Assembly: GCF_042186555.1 (NCBI RefSeq)
Contig: NC_133324.1
Location: forward strand, 1,496,081 to 1,560,080
Reading direction: 5' to 3'
DNA from: Aquarana catesbeiana
Taxonomy: Eukaryota; Chordata; Amphibia; Anura; Ranidae
DNA length: 64,000 nucleotides
Positions 13,201 through 26,400 of this stretch are shown here, piece by piece; position 1 is the stretch's first letter, and every line of letters begins with the position of its first letter. A program made the translations under genes and the position numbers. The notes beneath the pieces are model-generated. The model searched no databases. It had not been told where the DNA came from and saw nothing but the letters and a program-made list of their open reading frames with translations.

Positions 13201-15594
13201 CAGTGTATGTCAGGTAGGTAGGTCAGTGTATGTCAGTCAGGTAGGTAGGTCAGTGTATGTCAGTCAGGTAGGTAGGTCAGTGTATGTATGTCAGGTAGGT
13301 AGGTCAGTGTATGTCAGTCAGGTAGGTAGGTCAGTGTATGTATGTCAGGTAGGTAGGTCAGTGTATGTCAGGTAGGTAGGTCAGTGTATGTATGTCAGGT
13401 AGGTAGGTCAGTGTGTGTCAGTCAGGTAGGTAGGTCAGTGTATGTGTGTCAGGTAGGTAGGTCAGTGTATGTCAGTGTGTGTCAGTCAGGTAGGTAGGTC
13501 AGTGTATGTATGTCAGGTAGGTAGGTCAGTGTATGTCAGGTAGGTAGGTCAGTGTGTGTCAGTCAGGTAGGTAGGTCAGTGTGTGTCAGTCAGGTAGGTA
13601 GGTCAGTGTGTGTCAGTCAGGTAGGTAGGTCAGTGTGTGTCAGTCAGGTAGGTAGGTCAGTGTATGTATGTCAGGTAGGTAGGTCAGTGTGTGTCAGTCA
13701 GGTAGGTAGGTCAGTGTATGTATGTCAGGTAGGTAGGTCAGTGTATGTATGTCAGGTAGGTAGGTCAGTGTATGTCAGTCAGGTAGGTAGGTCAGTGTAT
13801 GTCAGGTAGGTAGGTCAGTGTATGTATGTCAGGTAGGTAGGTCAGTGTGTGTCAGTCAGGTAGGTAGGTCAGTGTATGTGTGTCAGGTAGGTAGGTCAGT
13901 GTATGTATGTCAGGTAGGTAGGTCAGTGTATGTCAGTGTGTGTCAGTCAGGTAGGTAGGTCAGTGTATGTATGTCAGGTAGGTAGGTCAGTGTATGTATG
14001 TCAGGTAGGTAGGTCAGTGTATGTATGTCAGGTAGGTAGGTCAGTGTATGTATGTCAGGTAGGTAGGTCAGTGTATGTCAGGTAGGTAGGTCAGTGTGTG
14101 TCAGTCAGGTAGGTAGGTCAGTGTGTGTCAGTCAGGTAGGTAGGTCAGTGTGTGTCAGTCAGGTAGGTAGGTCAGTGTATGTATGTCAGGTAGGTCAGTG
14201 TATGTCAGGTAGGTAGGTAGGTCAGTGTATGTATGTCAGGTAGGTAGGTCAGTGTATGTCAGGTAGGTAGGTCAGTGTGTGTCAGTCAGGTAGGTAGGTC
14301 AGTGTATGTCAGGTAGGTAGGTCAGTGTATGTCAGGTAGGTAGGTAGGTCAGTGTATGTCAGGTAGGTAGGTCAGTGTATGTCAGTCAGGTAGGTAGGTC
14401 AGTGTATGTCAGTCAGGTAGGAAGGTCAGTGTATGTATGTCAGGTAGGTAGGTCAGTGTATGTATGTCAGGTAGGTAGGTCAGTGTATGTATGTCAGGTA
14501 GGTAGGTCAGTGTATGTCAGTCAGGTAGGTAGGTCAGTGTATGTCAGGTAGGAAGGTCAGTGTGTGTCAGTCAGGTAGGTAGGTCAGTGTGTGTCAGTCA
14601 GGTAGGTAGGTCAGTGTATGTCAGTCAGGTAGGTAGGTCAGTGTATGTGTGTCAGGTAGGTAGGTCAGTGTATGTCAGGTAGGTAGGTCAGTGTATGTAT
14701 GTCAGGTAGGTAGGTCAGTGTATGTCAGGTAGGTAGGTCAGTGTATGTATGTCAGGTAGGTAGGTCAGTGTATGTATGTCAGGTAGGTAGGTCAGTGTAT
14801 GTATGTCAGGTAGGTAGGTCAGTGTATGTATGTCAGGTAGGTAGGTCAGTGTGTGTCAGTCAGGTAGGTAGGTCAGTGTGTGTCAGTCAGGTAGGTAGGT
14901 CAGTGTATGTATGTCAGGTAGGTAGGTCAGTGTATGTCAGGTAGGTAGGTAGGTCAGTGTGTGGCAGGTAGGTAGGTCAGTGTATGTCTGTCAGGTAGGT
15001 AGGTCAGTGTATGTCAGTCAGGTAGGTAGGTCAGTGTATGTATGTCAGGTAGGTAGGTCAGTGTATGTCAGTCAGGTAGGTAGGTCAGTGTATGTATGTC
15101 AGGTAGGTAGGTCAGTGTATGTCAGGTAGGTAGGTAGGTCAGTGTATGTCAGGTAGGTAGGTCAGTGTATGTATGTCAGGTAGGTAGGTCAGTGTGTGTC
15201 AGTCAGGTAGGTAGGTCAGTGTATGTCAGTCAGGTAGGTAGGTCAGTGTATGTCAGTCAGGTAGGTAGGTCAGTGTATGTCTGTCAGGTAGGTAGGTCAG
15301 TGTATGTCAGTCAGGTAGGTAGGTCAGTGTATGTATGTCAGGTAGGTAGGTCAGTGTATGTCAGTCAGGTAGGTAGGTCAGTGTATGTCAGGTAGGTAGG
15401 TCAGTGTATGTATGTCAGGTAGGTAGGTCAGTGTGTGTCAGGTAGGTAGGTCAGTGTATGTGTGTCAGGTAGGTAGGTCAGTGTATGTATGTCAGGTAGG
15501 TAGGTCAGTGTATGTCAGGTAGGTAGGTCAGTGTATGTCAGTCAGGTAGTTAGGTCAGTGTATGTATGTCAGGTAGGTAGGTCAGTGTGTGGCA
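7242..15594 (+). repeat. Higher-order repeat zone of the satellite
   Basis: A rare variant, GTGTGTGGCAGG, starts at 7242, 7847, 10379, 11007, 12186, 12814, 14957 and 15585. It comes in pairs 605, 628, 628 and 628 bp apart. Successive pairs are 3,137, 1,807 and 2,771 bp apart, and the runs of ordinary units between them match: the unit strings at 7450, 10587, 12394 and 15165 are identical, as are those at 10163, 11970 and 14741. This is higher-order repeat structure, meaning groups of tens of units were copied as blocks after the single units had diverged. Confidence 0.85.
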
Positions 15595-18500
15595 GGTAGG
15601 TAGGTCAGTGTATGTCTGTCAGGTAGGTAGGTCAGTGTGTGTCAGTCAGGTAGGTAGGTCAGTGTGTGTCAGTCAGGTAGGTAGGTCAGTGTATGTGTGT
15701 CAGGTAGGTAGGTCAGTGTATGTCAGGTAGGTAGGTCAGTGTATGTCAGTCAGGTAGGTAGGTCAGTGTATGTATGTCAGGTAGGTAGGTCAGTGTATGT
15801 CAGGTAGGTAGGTCAGTGTATGTCAGTCAGGTAGGTAGGTCAGTGTATGTCAGTCAGGTAGGTAGGTCAGTGTATGTGTGTCAGGTAGGTAGGTCAGTGT
15901 ATGTCAGGTAGGTAGGTCAGTGTATGTCAGTCAGGTAGGTAGGTCAGTGTATGTATGTCAGGTAGGTAGGTCAGTGTATGTCAGGTAGGTAGGTCAGTGT
16001 ATGTCAGTCAGGTAGGTAGGTCAGTGTATGTCAGTCAGGTAGGTAGGTCAGTGTATGTATGTCAGGTAGGTAGGTCAGTGTATGTCAGTCAGGTAGGTAG
16101 GTCAGTGTATGTATGTCAGGTAGGTAGGTCAGTGTATGTCAGTAAGGTAGGTAGGTCAGTGTATGTCAGTCAGGTAGGTAGGTCAGTGTATGTCAGGTAG
16201 GTAGGTCAGTGTATGTATGTCAGGTAGGTAGGTCAGTGTGTGTCAGTCAGGTAGGTAGGTCAGTGTATGTGTGTCAGGTAGGTAGGTCAGTGTATGTCAG
16301 TGTGTGTCAGTCAGGTAGGTAGGTCAGTGTATGTATGTCAGGTAGGTAGGTCAGTGTATGTCAGGTAGGTAGGTCAGTGTGTGTCAGTCAGGTAGGTAGG
16401 TCAGTGTGTGTCAGTCAGGTAGGTAGGTCAGTGTGTGTCAGTCAGGTAGGTAGGTCAGTGTGTGTCAGTCAGGTAGGTAGGTCAGTGTATGTATGTCAGG
16501 TAGGTAGGTCAGTGTGTGTCAGTCAGGTAGGTAGGTCAGTGTATGTATGTCAGGTAGGTAGGTCAGTGTATGTATGTCAGGTAGGTAGGTCAGTGTATGT
16601 CAGTCAGGTAGGTAGGTCAGTGTATGTCAGGTAGGTAGGTCAGTGTATGTATGTCAGGTAGGTAGGTCAGTGTGTGTCAGTCAGGTAGGTAGGTCAGTGT
16701 ATGTGTGTCAGGTAGGTAGGTCAGTGTATGTATGTCAGGTAGGTAGGTCAGTGTATGTCAGTGTGTGTCAGTCAGGTAGGTAGGTCAGTGTATGTATGTC
16801 AGGTAGGTAGGTCAGTGTATGTATGTCAGGTAGGTAGGTCAGTGTATGTATGTCAGGTAGGTAGGTCAGTGTATGTATGTCAGGTAGGTAGGTCAGTGTA
16901 TGTCAGGTAGGTAGGTCAGTGTGTGTCAGTCAGGTAGGTAGGTCAGTGTGTGTCAGTCAGGTAGGTAGGTCAGTGTGTGTCAGTCAGGTAGGTAGGTCAG
17001 TGTGTGTCAGTCAGGTAGGTAGGTCAGTGTATGTATGTCAGGTAGGTAGGTCAGTGTATGTCAGTCAGGTAGGTAGGTCAGTGTATGTATGTCAGGTAGG
17101 TAGGTCAGTGTATGTATGTCAGGTAGGTAGGTCAGTGTATGTATGTCAGGTAGGTAGGTCAGTGTATGTCAGTCAGGTAGGTAGGTCAGTGTATGTCAGG
17201 TAGGTAGGTCAGTGTATGTATGTCAGGTAGGTAGGTCAGTGTGTGTCAGTCAGGTAGGTAGGTCAGTGTATGTGTGTCAGGTAGGTAGGTCAGTGTATGT
17301 CAGTGTGTGTCAGTCAGGTAGGTAGGTCAGTGTATGTATGTCAGGTAGGTAGGTCAGTGTATGTATGTCAGGTAGGTAGGTCAGTGTATGTCAGTCAGGT
17401 AGGTAGGTCAGTGTATGTATGTCAGGTAGGTAGGTCAGTGTATGTCAGTCAGGTAGGTAGGTCAGTGTATGTCAGTCAGGTAGGTAGGTCAGTGTATGTA
17501 TGTCAGGTAGGTAGGTCAGTGTGTGTCAGGTAGGTAGGTCAGTGTATGTGTGTCAGGTAGGTAGGTCAGTGTATGTATGTCAGGTAGGTAGGTCAGTGTA
17601 TGTCAGTCAGGTAGGTAGGTCAGTGTATGTCAGTCAGGTAGGTAGGTCAGTGTATGTATGTCAGGTAGGTAGGTCAGTGTATGTATGTCAGGTAGGTAGG
17701 TCAGTGTGTGTCAGTCAGGTAGGTAGGTCAGTGTGTGTCAGTCAGGTAGGTAGGTCAGTGTATGTCAGGTAGGTAGGTCAGTGTATGTCAGGTAGGTAGG
17801 TCAGTGTATGTCAGGTAGGTAGGTCAGTGTATGTATGTCAGGTAGGTAGGTTAGTGTATGTATGTCAGGTAGGTAGGTCAGTGTGTGCCAGTCAGGTAGG
17901 TAGGTCAGTGTATGTATGTCAGGTAGGTAGGTCAGTGTATGTCAGTCAGGTAGGTAGGTCAGTGTATGTATGTCAGGTAGGTAGGTCAGTGTATGTCAGT
18001 CAGGTAGGTAGGTCAGTGTATGTCAGTCAGGTAGGTAGGTCAGTGTATGTCAGGTAGGTAGGTCAGTGTATGTGTGTCAGTCAGGTAGGTAGGTCAGTGT
18101 ATGTCAGTCAGGTAGGTAGGTCAGTGTATGTATGTCAGGTAGGTAGGTCAGTGTATGTCAGTCAGGTAGGTAGGTCAGTGTATGTCAGTCAGGTAGGTAG
18201 GTCAGTGTGTGTCAGGTAGGTAGGTAGGTCAGTGTATGTATGTCAGGTAGGTAGGTCAGTGTATGTCAGTCAGGTAGGTAGGTCAGTGTATGTCAGGTAG
18301 GTAGGTCAGTGTATGTATGTCAGGTAGGTAGGTCAGTGTATGTCAGTCAGGTAGGTAGGTCAGTGTATGTATGTCAGGTAGGTAGGTCAGTGTATGTCAG
18401 TCAGGTAGGTAGGTCAGTGTATGTATGTCAGGTAGGTAGGTCAGTGTATGTATGTCAGGTAGGTAGGTCAGTGTATGTTAGGTAGGTAGGTCAGTGTGTG

Positions 18501-20719
18501 TCAGTCAGGTAGGTAGGTCAGTGTGTGTCAGTCAGGTAGGTAGGTCAGTGTGTGTCAGTCAGGTAGGTAGGTCAGTGTATGTATGTCAGGTAGGTAGGTC
18601 AGTGTATGTCAGGTAGGTAGGTCAGTGTATGTCAGGTAGGTAGGTCAGTGTATGTATGTCAGGTAGGTAGGTCAGTGTATGTCAGTCAGGTAGGTAGGTC
18701 AGTGTATGTCAGGTAGGTAGGTCAGTGTATGTCTGTCAGGTAGGTAGGTCAGTGTATGTATGTCAGGTAGGTAGGTCAGTGTATGTCAGTCAGGTAGGTA
18801 GGTCAGTGTATGTCAGTCAGGTAGGTAGGTCAGTGTATGTCAGGTAGGTAGGTCAGTGTATGTATGTCAGGTAGGTAGGTCAGTGTGTGTCAGTCAGGTA
18901 GGTAGGTCAGTGTATGTGTGTTAGGTAGGTAGGTCAGTGTATGTATGTCAGGTAGGTAGGTCAGTGTATGTCAGTCAGGTAGGTAGGTCAGTGTATGTAT
19001 GTCAGGTAGGTAGGTCAGTGTATGTATGTCAGGTAGGTAGGTCAGTGTATGTATGTCAGGTAGGTAGGTCAGTGTATGTATGTCAGGTAGGTAGGTCAGT
19101 GTATGTCAGTCAGGTAGGTAGGTCAGTGTATGTATGTCAGGTAGGTAGGTCAGTGTATGTATGTCAGGTAGGTAGGTCAGTGTATGTATGTCAGGTAGGT
19201 AGGTCAGTGTATGTATGTCAGGTAGGTAGGTCAGTGTATGTCAGTCAGGTAGGTAGGTCAGTGTATGTATGTCAGGTAGGTAGGTCAGTGTATGTATGTC
19301 AGGTAGGTAGGTCAGTGTATGTCAGTCAGGTAGGTAGGTCAGTGTATGTCAGGTAGGTAGGTCAGTGTATGTATGTCAGGTAGGTAGGTCAGTGTGTGTC
19401 AGTCAGGTAGGTAGGTCAGTGTATGTCAGTCAGGTAGGTAGGTCAGTGTATGTCAGTCAGGTAGGCAGGTCAGTGTATGTCTGTCAGGTAGGTAGGTCAG
19501 TGTATGTCAGTCAGGTAGGTAGGTCAGTGTATGTCAGGTAGGTAGGTCAGTGTATGTATGTCAGGTAGGTAGGTCAGTGTGTGTCAGTCAGGTAGGTAGG
19601 TCAGTGTATGTGTGTCAGGTAGGTAGGTCAGTGTATGTATGTCAGGTAGGTAGGTCAGTGTATGTCAGGTAGGTAGGTCAGTGTATGTCAGTCAGGTAGT
19701 TAGGTCAGTGTATGTATGTCAGGTAGGTAGGTCAGTGTGTGTCAGTCAGGTAGGTAGGTCAGTGTGTGTCAGTCAGGTAGGTAGGTCAGTGTATGTGTGT
19801 CAGGTAGGTCAGTGTATGTCAGGTAGGTAGGTCAGTGTATGTCAGTCAGGTAGTTAGGTCAGTGTATGTATGTCAGGTAGGTAGGTCAGTGTGTGTCAGT
19901 CAGGTAGGTAGGTCAGTGTGTGTCAGTCAGGTAGGTAGGTCAGTGTATGTCTGTCAGGTAGGTAGGTCAGTGTATGTCAGTCAGGTAGGTAGGTCAGTGT
20001 ATGTATGTCAGGTAGGTAGGTCAGTGTATGTCAGTCAGGTAGGTAGGTCAGTGTATGTCAGTCAGGTAGGTAGGTCAGTGTATGTATGTCAGGTAGGTAG
20101 GTCAGTGTATGTCAGTCAGGTAGGTAGGTCAGTGTATGTATGTCAGGTAGGTAGGTCAGTGTATGTCAGTCAGGTAGGTAGGTCAGTGTATGTCAGTCAG
20201 GTAGGTAGGTCAGTGTATGTCAGGTAGGTAGGTCAGTGTATGTATGTCAGGTAGGTAGGTCAGTGTGTGTCAGTCAGGTAGGTAGGTCAGTGTATGTGTG
20301 TCAGGTAGGTAGGTCAGTGTATGTATGTCAGGTAGGTAGGTCAGTGTATGTCAGTGTGTGTCAGTCAGGTAGGTAGGTCAGTGTATGTATGTCAGGTAGG
20401 TAGGTCAGTGTATGTCAGGTAGGTAGGTCAGTGTGTGTCAGTCAGGTAGGTAGGTCAGTGTGTGTCAGTCAGGTAGGTAGGTCAGTGTGTGTCAGTCAGG
20501 TAGGTAGGTCAGTGTGTGTCAGTCAGGTAGGTAGGTCAGTGTATGTATGTCAGGTAGGTAGGTCAGTGTGTGTCAGTCAGGTAGGTAGGTCAGTGTATGT
20601 ATGTCAGGTAGGTAGGTCAGTGTATGTCAGGTAGGTAGGTCAGTGTATGTATGTCAGGTAGGTAGGTCAGTGTATGTATGTCAGGTAGGTAGGTCAGTGT
20701 ATGTCAGGTAGGTAGGTCA

Positions 20720-22047
20720 GTGTGTGTCAGTCAGGTAGGTAGGTCAGTGTGTGTCAGTCAGGTAGGTAGGTCAGTGTGTGTCAGTCAGGTAGGTAGGTCA
20801 GTGTGTGTCAGTCAGGTAGGTAGGTCAGTGTATGTATGTCAGGTAGGTAGGTCAGTGTGTGTCAGTCAGGTAGGTAGGTCAGTGTATGTATGTCAGGTAG
20901 GTAGGTCAGTGTATGTATGTCAGGTAGGTAGGTCAGTGTATGTCAGTCAGGTAGGTAGGTCAGTGTATGTCAGGTAGGTAGGTCAGTGTATGTATGTCAG
21001 GTAGGTAGGTCAGTGTATGTATGTCAGGTAGTTAGGTCAGTGTATGTCAGTCAGGTAGGTAGGTCAGTGTATGTATGTCAGGTAGGTAGGTCAGTGTATG
21101 TCAGTCAGGTAGGTAGGTCAGTGTATGTCAGGTAGGTAGGTCAGTGTATGTATGTCAGGTAGGTAGGTCAGTGTGTGTCAGTCAGGTAGGTAGGTCAGTG
21201 TATGTATGTCAGGTAGGTAGGTCAGTGTATGTCAGTCAGGTAGGTAGGTCAGTGTATGTCAGTCAGGTAGGTAGGTCAGTGTATGTCAGGTAGGTAGGTC
21301 AGTGTATGTATGTCAGGTAGGTAGGTCAGTGTGTGTCAGTCAGGTAGGTAGGTCAGTGTATGTGTGTCAGGTAGGTAGGTCAGTGTATGTATGTCAGGTA
21401 GGTAGGTCAGTGTATGTCAGTGTGTGTCAGTCAGGTAGGTAGGTCAGTGTATGTATGTCAGGTAGGTAGGTCAGTGTATGTCAGGTAGGTAGGTCAGTGT
21501 GTGTCAGTCAGGTAGGTAGGTCAGTGTGTGTCAGTCAGGTAGGTAGGTCAGTGTGTGTCAGTCAGGTAGGTAGGTCAGTGTGTGTCAGTCAGGTAGGTAG
21601 GTCAGTGTATGTATGTCAGGTAGGTAGGTCAGTGTGTGTCAGTCAGGTAGGTAGGTCAGTGTATGTATGTCAGGTAGGTAGGTCAGTGTATGTATGTCAG
21701 GTAGGTAGGTCAGTGTATGTATGTCAGGTAGGTAGGTCAGTGTATGTATGTCAGGTAGGTAGGTCAGTGTATGTCAGGTAGGTAGGTCAGTGTGTGTCAG
21801 TCAGGTAGGTAGGTCAGTGTGTGTCAGTCAGGTAGGTAGGTCAGTGTGTGTCAGTCAGGTAGGTAGGTCAGTGTGTGTCAGTCAGGTAGGTAGGTCAGTG
21901 TATGTATGTCAGGTAGGTAGGTCAGTGTGTGTCAGTCAGGTAGGTAGGTCAGTGTATGTATGTCAGGTAGGTAGGTCAGTGTATGTATGTCAGGTAGGTA
22001 GGTCAGTGTATGTCAGTCAGGTAGGTAGGTCAGTGTATGTCAGGTAG
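20720..22047 (+). repeat. Local 1,070-bp block duplication in the satellite
   Basis: The run of units starting at 20720 is repeated at 21790 with the same order of variants, and each is followed by the same GTAGTTAGG variant (about 21030 and 22100). The run at 21497 starts the same way and diverges towards its end. This is a second, shorter higher-order period, separate from the 7.2-15.6 kb zone. Confidence 0.7.
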
Positions 22048-23487
22048 GTAGGTCAGTGTATGTATGTCAGGTAGGTAGGTCAGTGTATGTATGTCAGGTA
22101 GTTAGGTCAGTGTATGTCAGTCAGGTAGGTAGGTCAGTGTATGTATGTCAGGTAGGTAGGTCAGTGTATGTCAGTCAGGTAGGTAGGTCAGTGTATGTCA
22201 GGTAGGTAGGTCAGTGTATGTATGTCAGGTAGGTAGGTCAGTGTGTGTCAGTCAGGTAGGTAGGTCAGTGTATGTGTGTCAGGTAGGTAGGTCAGTGTAT
22301 GTCAGTGTGTGTCAGTCAGGTAGGTAGGTCAGTGTATGTATGTCAGGTAGGTAGGTCAGTGTATGTCAGGTAGGTAGGTCAGTGTATGTCAGTCAGGTAG
22401 GTAGGTCAGTGTATGTATGTCAGGTAGGTAGGTCAGTGTATGTATGTCAGGTAGGTAGGTCAGTGTATGTCAGGTAGGTAGGTCAGTGTGTGTCAGTCAG
22501 GTAGGTAGGTCAGTGTGTGTCAGTCAGGTAGGTAGGTCAGTGTATGTCAGGTAGGTAGGTCAGTGTGTGTCAGTCAGGTAGGTAGGTCAGTGTGTGTCAG
22601 TCAGGTAGGTAGGTCAGTGTATGTCAGGTAGGTAGGTCAGTGTATGTCAGTCAGGTAGGTAGGTCAGTGTATGTATGTCAGGTAGGTAGGTCAGTGTATG
22701 TATGTCAGGTAGGTAGGTCAGTGTATGTCAGGTAGGTAGGTCAGTGTGTGTCAGTCAGGTAGGTAGGTCAGTGTGTGTCAGTCAGGTAGGTAGGTCAGTG
22801 TGTGTCAGTCAGGTAGGTAGGTCAGTGTATGTATGTCAGGTAGGTAGGTCAGTGTGTGTCAGTCAGGTAGGTAGGTCAGTGTATGTATGTCAGGTAGGTA
22901 GGTCAGTGTATGTCAGTCAGGTAGGTAGGTCAGTGTATGTATGTCAGGTAGGTAGGTCAGTGTGTGTCAGGTAGGTAGGTAGGTCAGTGTATGTGTGTCA
23001 GGTAGGTAGGTCAGTGTATGTATGTCAGGTAGGTAGGTCAGTGTATGTCAGTCAGGTAGGTAGGTCAGTGTATGTCAGTCAGGTAGGTAGGTCAGTGTAT
23101 GTATGTCAGGTAGGTAGGTCAGTGTATGTATGTCAGGTAGGTAGGTCAGTGTGTGTCAGTCAGGTAGGTAGGTCAGTGTGTGTCAGTCAGGTAGGTAGGT
23201 CAGTGTATGTCAGGTAGGTAGGTCAGTGTATGTATGTCAGGTAGGTAGGTCAGTGTATGTCAGGTAGGTAGGTCAGTGTATGTCAGGTAGGTAGGTCAGT
23301 GTATGTCAGGTAGGTAGGTCAGTGTATGTGTGTCAGTCAGGTAGGTAGGTCAGTGTATGTCAGTCAGGTAGGTAGGTCAGTGTATGTATGTCAGGTAGGT
23401 AGGTCAGTGTATGTCAGTCAGGTAGGTAGGTCAGTGTATGTCTGTCAGGTAGGTAGGTCAGTGTGTGTCAGGTAGGTAGGTAGGTCA

Positions 23488-26400
23488 GTGTATGTATGTC
23501 AGGTAGGTAGGTCAGTGTATGTCAGTCAGGTAGGTAGGTCAGTGTATGTCAGTCAGGTAGGTAGGTCAGTGTATGTATGTCAGGTAGGTATGTCAGTGTG
23601 TGTCAGTCAGGTAGGTAGGTCAGTGTATGTATGTCAGGTAGGTAGGTCAGTGTATGTCAGTCAGTCAGGTAGGTAGGTCAGTGTATGTATGTCAGGTAGG
23701 TAGGTCAGTGTATGTATGTCAGGTAGGTAGGTCAGTGTATGTATGTCAGGTAGGTAGGTCAGTGTATGTTAGGTAGGTAGGTCAGTGTGTGTCAGTCAGG
23801 TAGGTAGGTCAGTGTGTGTCAGTCAGGTAGGTAGGTCAGTGTATGTATGTCAGGTAGGTAGGTCAGTGTATGTCAGGTAGGTAGGTCAGTGTATGTCAGG
23901 TAGGTAGGTCAGTGTATGTATGTCAGGTAGGTAGGTCAGTGTATGTCAGTCAGGTAGGTAGGTCAGTGTATGTCAGGTAGGTAGGTCAGTGTATGTATGT
24001 CAGGTAGGTAGGTCAGTGTATGTCAGTCAGGTAGGTAGGTCAGTGTATGTCAGGTAGGTAGGTCAGTGTATGTCTGTCAGGTAGGTAGGTCAGTGTATGT
24101 ATGTCAGGTAGGTAGGTCAGTGTGTGTCAGTCAGGTAGGTAGGTCAGTGTATGTCAGTCAGGTAGGTAGGTCAGTGTATGTATGTCAGGTAGGTAGGTCA
24201 GTGTATGTCAGTCAGGTAGGTAGGTCAGTGTATGTCAGTCAGGTAGGTAGGTCAGTGTATGTATGTCAGGTAGGTAGGTCAGTGTATGTATGTCAGGTAG
24301 GTAGGTCAGTGTATGTCAGGTAGGTAGGTCAGTGTATGTCAGTCAGGTAGGTAGGTCAGTGTATGTCAGTCAGGTAGGTAGGTCAGTGTATGTCAGGTAG
24401 GTAGGTCAGTGTATGTATGTCAGGTAGGTAGGTCAGTGTATGTCAGTCAGGTAGGTAGGTCAGTGTATGTCAGGTAGGTAGGTCAGTGTATGTATGTCAG
24501 GTAGGTAGGTCAGTGTGTGTCAGTCAGGTAGGTAGGTCAGTGTATGTGTGTTAGGTAGGTAGGTCAGTGTATGTATGTCAGGTAGGTAGGTCAGTGTATG
24601 TCAGGTAGGTAGGTCAGTGTATGTATGTCAGGTAGGTAGGTCAGTGTATGTATGTCAGGTAGGTAGGTCAGTGTATGTATGTCAGGTAGGTAGGTCAGTG
24701 TGTGTCAGTCAGGTAGGTAGGTCAGTGTGTGTCAGTCAGGTAGGTAGGTCAGTGTATGTCTGTCAGGTAGGTAGGTCAGTGTATGTATGTCAGGTAGGTA
24801 GGTCAGTGTATGTCAGTCAGGTAGGTAGGTCAGTGTATGTATGTCAGGTAGGTAGGTCAGTGTATGTCAGGTAGGTAGGTAGGTCAGTGTATGTCAGGTA
24901 GGTAGGTCAGTGTATGTATGTCAGGTAGGTAGGTCAGTGTGTGTCAGTCAGGTAGGTAGGTCAGTGTATGTATGTCAGGTAGGTAGGTCAGTGTGTGTCA
25001 GTCAGGTAGGTAGGTCAGTGTATGTGTGTCAGGTAGGTAGGTCAGTGTATGTATGTCAGGTAGGTAGGTCAGTGTATGTCAGGTAGGTAGGTCAGTGTAT
25101 GTCAGTCAGGTAGTTAGGTCAGTGTATGTATGTCAGGTAGGTAGGTCAGTGTGTGTCAGTCAGGTAGGTAGGTCAGTGTGTGTCAGTCAGGTAGGTAGGT
25201 CAGTGTATGTGTGTCAGGTAGGTCAGTGTATGTCAGTCAGGTAGGTAGGTCAGTGTATGTCAGTCAGGTAGGTAGGTCAGTGTATGTATGTCAGGTAGGT
25301 AGGTCAGTGTATGTCAGTCAGGTAGGTAGGTCAGTGTATGTATGTCAGGTAGGTAGGTCAGTGTATGTCAGTCAGGTAGGTAGGTCAGTGTATGTCAGTC
25401 AGGTAGGTAGGTCAGTGTATGTCAGGTAGGTAGGTCAGTGTATGTATGTCAGGTAGGTAGGTCAGTGTGTGTCAGTCAGGTAGGTAGGTCAGTGTATGTG
25501 TGTCAGGTAGGTAGGTCAGTGTATGTATGTCAGGTAGGTAGGTCAGTGTATGTCAGTGTGTGTCAGTCAGGTAGGTAGGTCAGTGTATGTATGTCAGGTA
25601 GGTAGGTCAGTGTATGTCAGGTAGGTAGGTCAGTGTGTGTCAGTCAGGTAGGTAGGTCAGTGTGTGTCAGTCAGGTAGGTAGGTCAGTGTGTGTCAGTCA
25701 GGTAGGTAGGTCAGTGTATGTATGTCAGGTAGGTAGGTCAGTGTGTGTCAGTCAGGTAGGTAGGTCAGTGTATGTATGTCAGGTAGGTAGGTCAGTGTGT
25801 GTCAGTCAGGTAGGTAGGTCAGTGTATGTATGTCAGGTAGGTAGGTCAGTGTATGTCAGTCAGGTAGGTAGGTCAGTGTATGTCAGGTAGGTAGGTCAGT
25901 GTATGTATGTCAGGTAGGTAGGTCAGTGTGTGTCAGTCAGGTAGGTAGGTCAGTGTATGTGTGTCAGGTAGGTAGGTCAGTGTATGTATGTCAGGTAGGT
26001 AGGTCAGTGTGTGTCAGTCAGGTAGGTAGGTCAGTGTATGTATGTCAAGTAGGTAGGTCAGTGTATGTATGTCAGGTAGGTAGGTCAGTGTATGTCAGGT
26101 AGGTAGGTCAGTGTGTGTCAGGTAGGTAGGTCAGTGTGTGTCAGTCAGGTAGGTAGGTCAGTGTGTGTCAGTCAGGTAGGTAGGTCAGTGTATGTATGTC
26201 AGGTAGGTAGGTCAGTGTGTGTCAGTCAGGTAGGTAGGTCAGTGTATGTATGTCAGGTAGGTAGGTCATTGTATGTATGTCAGGTAGGTAGGTCAGTGTA
26301 TGTCAGTCAGGTAGGTAGGTCAGTGTATGTCAGGTAGGTAGGTCAGTGTATGTATGTCAGGTAGGTAGGTCAGTGTATGTATGTCAGGTAGGTAGGTCAG

